From JBAUHN01 sp049680295 (GTDB lineage: Bacteria; Pseudomonadota; Alphaproteobacteria; Rhodobacterales; Rhodobacteraceae): a stretch of 16,693 bases of DNA. Shown here piece after piece: positions 14,216 to 16,693 of the stretch; the first letter of the stretch is position 1, and every line of letters begins with the position of its first letter. Below the pieces are notes generated by a model, which was not told the DNA's origin, ran no database searches, and saw only the letters and a list, made by a program, of their open reading frames with translations. Both the position numbers and the translations under genes were made by a program. The stretch lies in the NCBI GenBank assembly GCA_049680295.1, contig JBAUHN010000034.1:1-16693 (forward strand), given 5' to 3'.

Positions 14216-14667
14216 TTGGATTTATACGGCGCCATGCCAGCACGCGCCAATGCGTCTGCGCGCTCATTTTCGGGATGGCCTGCATGGCCTTTTACCCATT
14301 CCCAGGTAACATTGTGGCGGGCGTTTTCGGCATCAAGGCGTTGCCATAGCTCCACGTTTTTAACGGGCTTTTTGGCGGCATTTTTCCAGCCGTTCTTTTT
14401 CCACCCGAAAATCCAGCTGGTAATGCCGTTTTTAACGTAGTTGCTGTCAGTGACAATTGTGATCTCGGTGCCACGTGCCAGTGTTTCGAGGGCGTTGATT
14501 GCGGCCAGTAGCTCCATCCGGTTGTTGGTGGTGTCTGCCTCTCCGCCTTTAAGTTCACGTTCTTTCACAACAGTGTCACCGTCCATCGCGCGCAGCAAAG
14601 CGCCCCAGCCACCGGGGCCGGGATTGCCGCTGCAGGCACCGTCTGTGTAGGCGAATAATCTAGGCAT
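14212..14667 (-). CDS. rnhA: Ribonuclease HI
   Basis: RNase HI cuts the RNA strand of RNA/DNA hybrids, removing primers and R-loops. The product is 151 residues, the usual bacterial size. The four carboxylates are in place: D9 in AYTDGACSGNPGPGG, E52 in NNRMELLAAI, D74 in VTDSNYV, and D138 in ENERADALA. The flexible-loop histidine H128 lies in WVKGHAGH. The basic protrusion used for hybrid binding is present (WIFGWKKNGWKNAAKKPVKN, about 85-104). It overlaps the upstream methyltransferase by 8 bp and the downstream TRIC gene by 4 bp (ATGA). Clearly a functional housekeeping copy. Confidence 0.97.
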   Translation of the reverse strand: MPRLFAYTDGACSGNPGPGGWGALLRAMDGDTVVKERELKGGEADTTNNRMELLAAINALETLARGTEITIVTDSNYVKNGITSWIFGWKKNGWKNAAKKPVKNVELWQRLDAENARHNVTWEWVKGHAGHPENERADALARAGMAPYKSK

Positions 14668-15253
14668 GTGCGCGCAGGGATATCCAATCTGCGTCGACGC
14701 CGTCCAGCCCCTTTTCGCGCCCGGTTGTCCGATCTGTCACGGTCAATCCGGCGTCGTTAAGCAGTCCGGTCAGTTCGGCATCTGTGTAGTAGGTGTAGAG
14801 ACGGCCCAGGGTGTCGCGTTTGCTGCCGGTACCGGTTTTCAGGCCGATATGGAAAATGCCGTTCGGTTTTAAGGCTGTCACCAGGGCGGCAAGGTGTCGC
14901 GGCATATCTTCGCGACTTGCGTGCAGGAGGCTGAAGTTGGCCCATATCCCGTCATAGATCGCCGTCCCGGTTATGTCGTCGAAACTGGCTACTTTCGCTG
15001 TGACGCCGGGGTGCTGTGCTGCCATGTTGACCATTTCAGGCACTGCGTCCGTTGCCGTCACTTTGAAACCAGCATCCGCCATGACAGCCGCTGAGGTTCC
15101 CGGCCCGCACCCAAGGTCCAGAACATGCCCGGCCTGAGGCAACGCGCTGATGAAAGCGGTCAACAATCGGTTTGCCTGACTGTCTGCGTTGGTCAGGTCG
15201 GCATAGTCCTGCGCTTTGCGGGCGTAGACTTTCAGGGTCTCATCATCGCTCAT
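14660..15253 (-). CDS. Class I SAM-dependent methyltransferase, unknown substrate
   Basis: The product is 197 residues with a single Rossmann methyltransferase domain. Motif I is HVLDLGCGPGTSAAVMADAG (about 43-62), followed by the acidic end of beta-2, VTATDAVPEMV. The beta-4 region is YDGIWANFSLLHASREDMPR, then LKPNGIFHIGLKTGTGSKRD. The C-terminal part (YTYYTDAELTGLLNDAGLTV) is common in small-molecule methyltransferases of the UbiE/Tam-like type (Methyltransf_11/25). The substrate cannot be read from the sequence. The start overlaps the ispH stop by ATGA, and its own stop lies inside rnhA, so it is in the middle of a tightly coupled cluster. Its position next to ispH does not prove an isoprenoid-related substrate. 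Confidence 0.9.
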   Translation of the reverse strand: MSDDETLKVYARKAQDYADLTNADSQANRLLTAFISALPQAGHVLDLGCGPGTSAAVMADAGFKVTATDAVPEMVNMAAQHPGVTAKVASFDDITGTAIYDGIWANFSLLHASREDMPRHLAALVTALKPNGIFHIGLKTGTGSKRDTLGRLYTYYTDAELTGLLNDAGLTVTDRTTGREKGLDGVDADWISLRAHA

Positions 15254-16200
15254 GCCGGTTCTCTCAATATGCGGGGCACTTTGAATTCGACGTTTTCCTT
15301 GGCTGTTTCCACCGGCTCGATGATCGCATCATAGCGCGCTTCAAAGGCGGCGATGACCTCGTCTATCAGCACCTCGGGCGCGGATGCCCCGGCGGTTATC
15401 CCAACTGAATTGATGCCGTCCAATGCGCGCCAGTCAATATCTGTTGCACGGCCAATAAGTTGTGAATACTTACACCCGGCCCGCGAACCAACCTCGACCA
15501 GTCGTTTTGAATTGGATGAATTGGGTGCGCCTACTACTAGGATCGCATCGCATTTCGGCGCGATGGCTTTGACCGCTTCCTGACGGTTTGTGGTGGCATA
15601 GCAGATGTCTTCCTTGTGAGGGCCGACGATGGACGGAAACCGCGTCTTCAAGGCGGCGACAACATCGGCGGTGTCATCGACGCTGAGCGTCGTTTGCGTT
15701 ACATAGGCCAGTTTCGCAGGGTCGCGCACATTAAGGTCCGGCACATCGGCTGTGGTTTCAACCAGCAGCACCTCACCCGGGGGCAGCTGGCCCATTGTGC
15801 CGACGGTTTCGGGATGTCCGGCGTGGCCGATCATGATCATCTGCAGCCCGTTATCGTGGTGGCGCTGGGCCTCGATATGGACTTTGCTGACCAAAGGGCA
15901 GGTGGCGTCGACGAAAACCATTTCGCGGGCCGTGGCGGCAGCGGGAACGGTGCGCGGCACGCCATGTGCAGAAAAGATCACCGGGCGGTCATCGGGGCAG
16001 TCAGCCAGATCATCGACAAAGACGGCGCCCTTGTCGCGCAAGCCGTCGACGACGAATTTATTATGTACGATTTCGTGTCGTACAAAGACCGGCGCGCCCC
16101 ATTTCTCAAGCGCCAATTCGACGATCTTGATGGCGCGATCAACCCCTGCGCAAAACCCGCGCGGTGCTGCAAGATAGACGGTCAGGGGGGATTTGGTCAT
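15250..16200 (-). CDS. ispH: 4-hydroxy-3-methylbut-2-enyl diphosphate reductase
   Basis: IspH (LytB) is the last enzyme of the methylerythritol phosphate pathway. It reduces HMBPP to isopentenyl and dimethylallyl diphosphate using a [4Fe-4S] cluster. The product is 316 residues. The three cluster cysteines are C17 in APRGFCAGVDRAI, C101 in DATCPLVSK, and C200 in EDICYATTNRQ. Conserved substrate-pocket residues are also visible: HEIVHN near 42-47, SAHGVP, GHAGHPETVGTMG with E131, and GAPNSSNSKRL. All expected residues are present. GGAGG lies 7 nt before the ATG at 16200. It is the first gene of the ispH-methyltransferase-rnhA-TRIC run. No good promoter is seen between it and the upstream NYN gene, so it may depend partly on read-through. 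Confidence 0.97.
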   Translation of the reverse strand: MTKSPLTVYLAAPRGFCAGVDRAIKIVELALEKWGAPVFVRHEIVHNKFVVDGLRDKGAVFVDDLADCPDDRPVIFSAHGVPRTVPAAATAREMVFVDATCPLVSKVHIEAQRHHDNGLQMIMIGHAGHPETVGTMGQLPPGEVLLVETTADVPDLNVRDPAKLAYVTQTTLSVDDTADVVAALKTRFPSIVGPHKEDICYATTNRQEAVKAIAPKCDAILVVGAPNSSNSKRLVEVGSRAGCKYSQLIGRATDIDWRALDGINSVGITAGASAPEVLIDEVIAAFEARYDAIIEPVETAKENVEFKVPRILREPA

Positions 16201-16234
16201 TGTGGCCTCCGGGGTCTGTCCCTGAGGTAAGGGT

Positions 16235-16267
16235 TTGCACGGGCCAGGTCCAGCCCGGCCCGTGCAA
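16235..16267 (-). terminator. Perfect 11-bp inverted repeat between NYN gene and ispH
   Basis: TTGCACGGGCC (16235-16245) and GGCCCGTGCAA (16257-16267) are perfect complements around an 11-nt loop. The repeat begins 5 bp after the NYN stop codon and ends 34 bp before the ispH start. The stem is GC-rich, as in a terminator, but the bases after it on the minus strand are ACCCTTACC, with no T-run. It may be a Rho-assisted 3' end, an RNA-stability hairpin or an attenuator ahead of ispH. Confidence 0.5.
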
Positions 16268-16272
16268 TTGTG

Positions 16273-16693
16273 TCAGTCCTGCTGGATCGGCTCTGTGGGA
16301 TGTTCGCGCGGAGGGCGACCAATCACATCTTTGAGTTCTTCCAGCTCGATGAAGTTGTCTGCTTGACGGCGCAGATCATCCGAGATCATTGGCGGCTGGC
16401 TGCGGATCGTAGACACCACAGATACACGCACGCCCTGGCGTTGCAGACTTTCGATCAAAGGTCGAAAATCCCCATCCCCTGAAAACAACACGATATGGTC
16501 GACCCGCGGTGCCAATTCCATGGCATCGACGGCAAGCTCGATGTCCATGTTGCCCTTGACCTTACGGCGACCCATGCTGTCGGTGTATTCCTTGGCCGCC
16601 TTCGTCACCATCGTGAAGCCGTTGTAGTTCAGCCAATCCACCAAGGGGCGAATCGGAGAATATTCGTCGTTCTCCAGCAGGGCAGTGTAGTAG
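16273..16693 (-). CDS. NYN-domain (LabA/DUF88) protein, 3' part only
   Basis: The reading frame is open to the right edge, so the start is outside the window; 139 codons plus the stop are visible. The fragment begins YYTALLENDEYSPIRPLVDW and continues into GRRKVKGNMDIELAVDAMEL and HIVLFSGDGDFRPLIESLQR, then VRVSVVSTIRSQPPMISDDL. These are the middle and C-terminal motifs of the NYN/PIN-like fold, with acidic metal-binding residues in MDIELAVD and SGDGDF. The N-terminal (F/V)DGxN motif would lie beyond the edge. Family members are putative RNases; LabA of cyanobacteria and human MARF1 are related. It is followed by a strong hairpin and then ispH on the same strand. Function in this bacterium is unknown. 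Confidence 0.88.
   Translation of the reverse strand, partial: YYTALLENDEYSPIRPLVDWLNYNGFTMVTKAAKEYTDSMGRRKVKGNMDIELAVDAMELAPRVDHIVLFSGDGDFRPLIESLQRQGVRVSVVSTIRSQPPMISDDLRRQADNFIELEELKDVIGRPPREHPTEPIQQD

Noticed and set aside
1..16693. Mobile elements, CRISPR arrays, defence genes or horizontally acquired islands
   Set aside because: No transposase, integrase, repeat-spacer array, tRNA-linked att site or stretch of unlike base composition was seen; the genes are ordinary chromosomal ones.

Overview
The window is chromosomal DNA that reads as an alphaproteobacterium of the Rhodobacteraceae (Roseobacter group). This rests on the look of the proteins (a 1151-residue Smc, a def-def-def-like-fmt cluster, an ispH-methyltransferase-rnhA cluster), the moderately high GC, and a perfect CtrA-type site. 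The placement is inference from recalled family resemblance; no search was run. There is no sign of phage, transposon, CRISPR or plasmid genes, no tRNA or rRNA, and coding density is high.

Layout. At the left edge the 5' part of a FadR-type GntR regulator runs leftward (1-286). A small lipoprotein gene (402-806) and smc (983-4438) run rightward. smc converges on a leftward run of cobC, cobD and an MltB-type lytic transglycosylase (7486 down to 4444). Divergent from cobC is a small degenerate receiver protein (7685-8056), with a CtrA-type site in the shared 198-bp intergenic region. It converges on a glutathionyl-hydroquinone-reductase-like GST (8067-9041). A conserved protein of unknown function (9218-9571) converges on a MalY/PatB-type C-S lyase/aminotransferase (9585-10754).

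Divergent from the lyase is a compact rightward operon: two complete peptide deformylases, a third deformylase-like protein lacking key active-site residues, methionyl-tRNA formyltransferase (fmt), and a small membrane protein (10860-13570). These genes overlap by ATGA or are closely spaced, and together they cover addition and removal of the N-formyl group on initiator methionine. A leftward cluster follows: ispH, a SAM methyltransferase, rnhA and a TRIC-family membrane protein (16200 down to 13592), each overlapping the next. At the right edge the 3' part of a NYN-domain (LabA/DUF88) nuclease-like gene lies upstream of ispH, separated by a perfect 11-bp inverted repeat.

Most of the window is housekeeping: chromosome organisation, cobalamin assembly, cell-wall turnover, translation initiation, isoprenoid synthesis and RNA/DNA hybrid removal. 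The less ordinary parts are the third deformylase-like protein, the pseudo-receiver with its CtrA-type site, the DnaA-box match upstream of smc, and the uncharacterised protein at 9218-9571.
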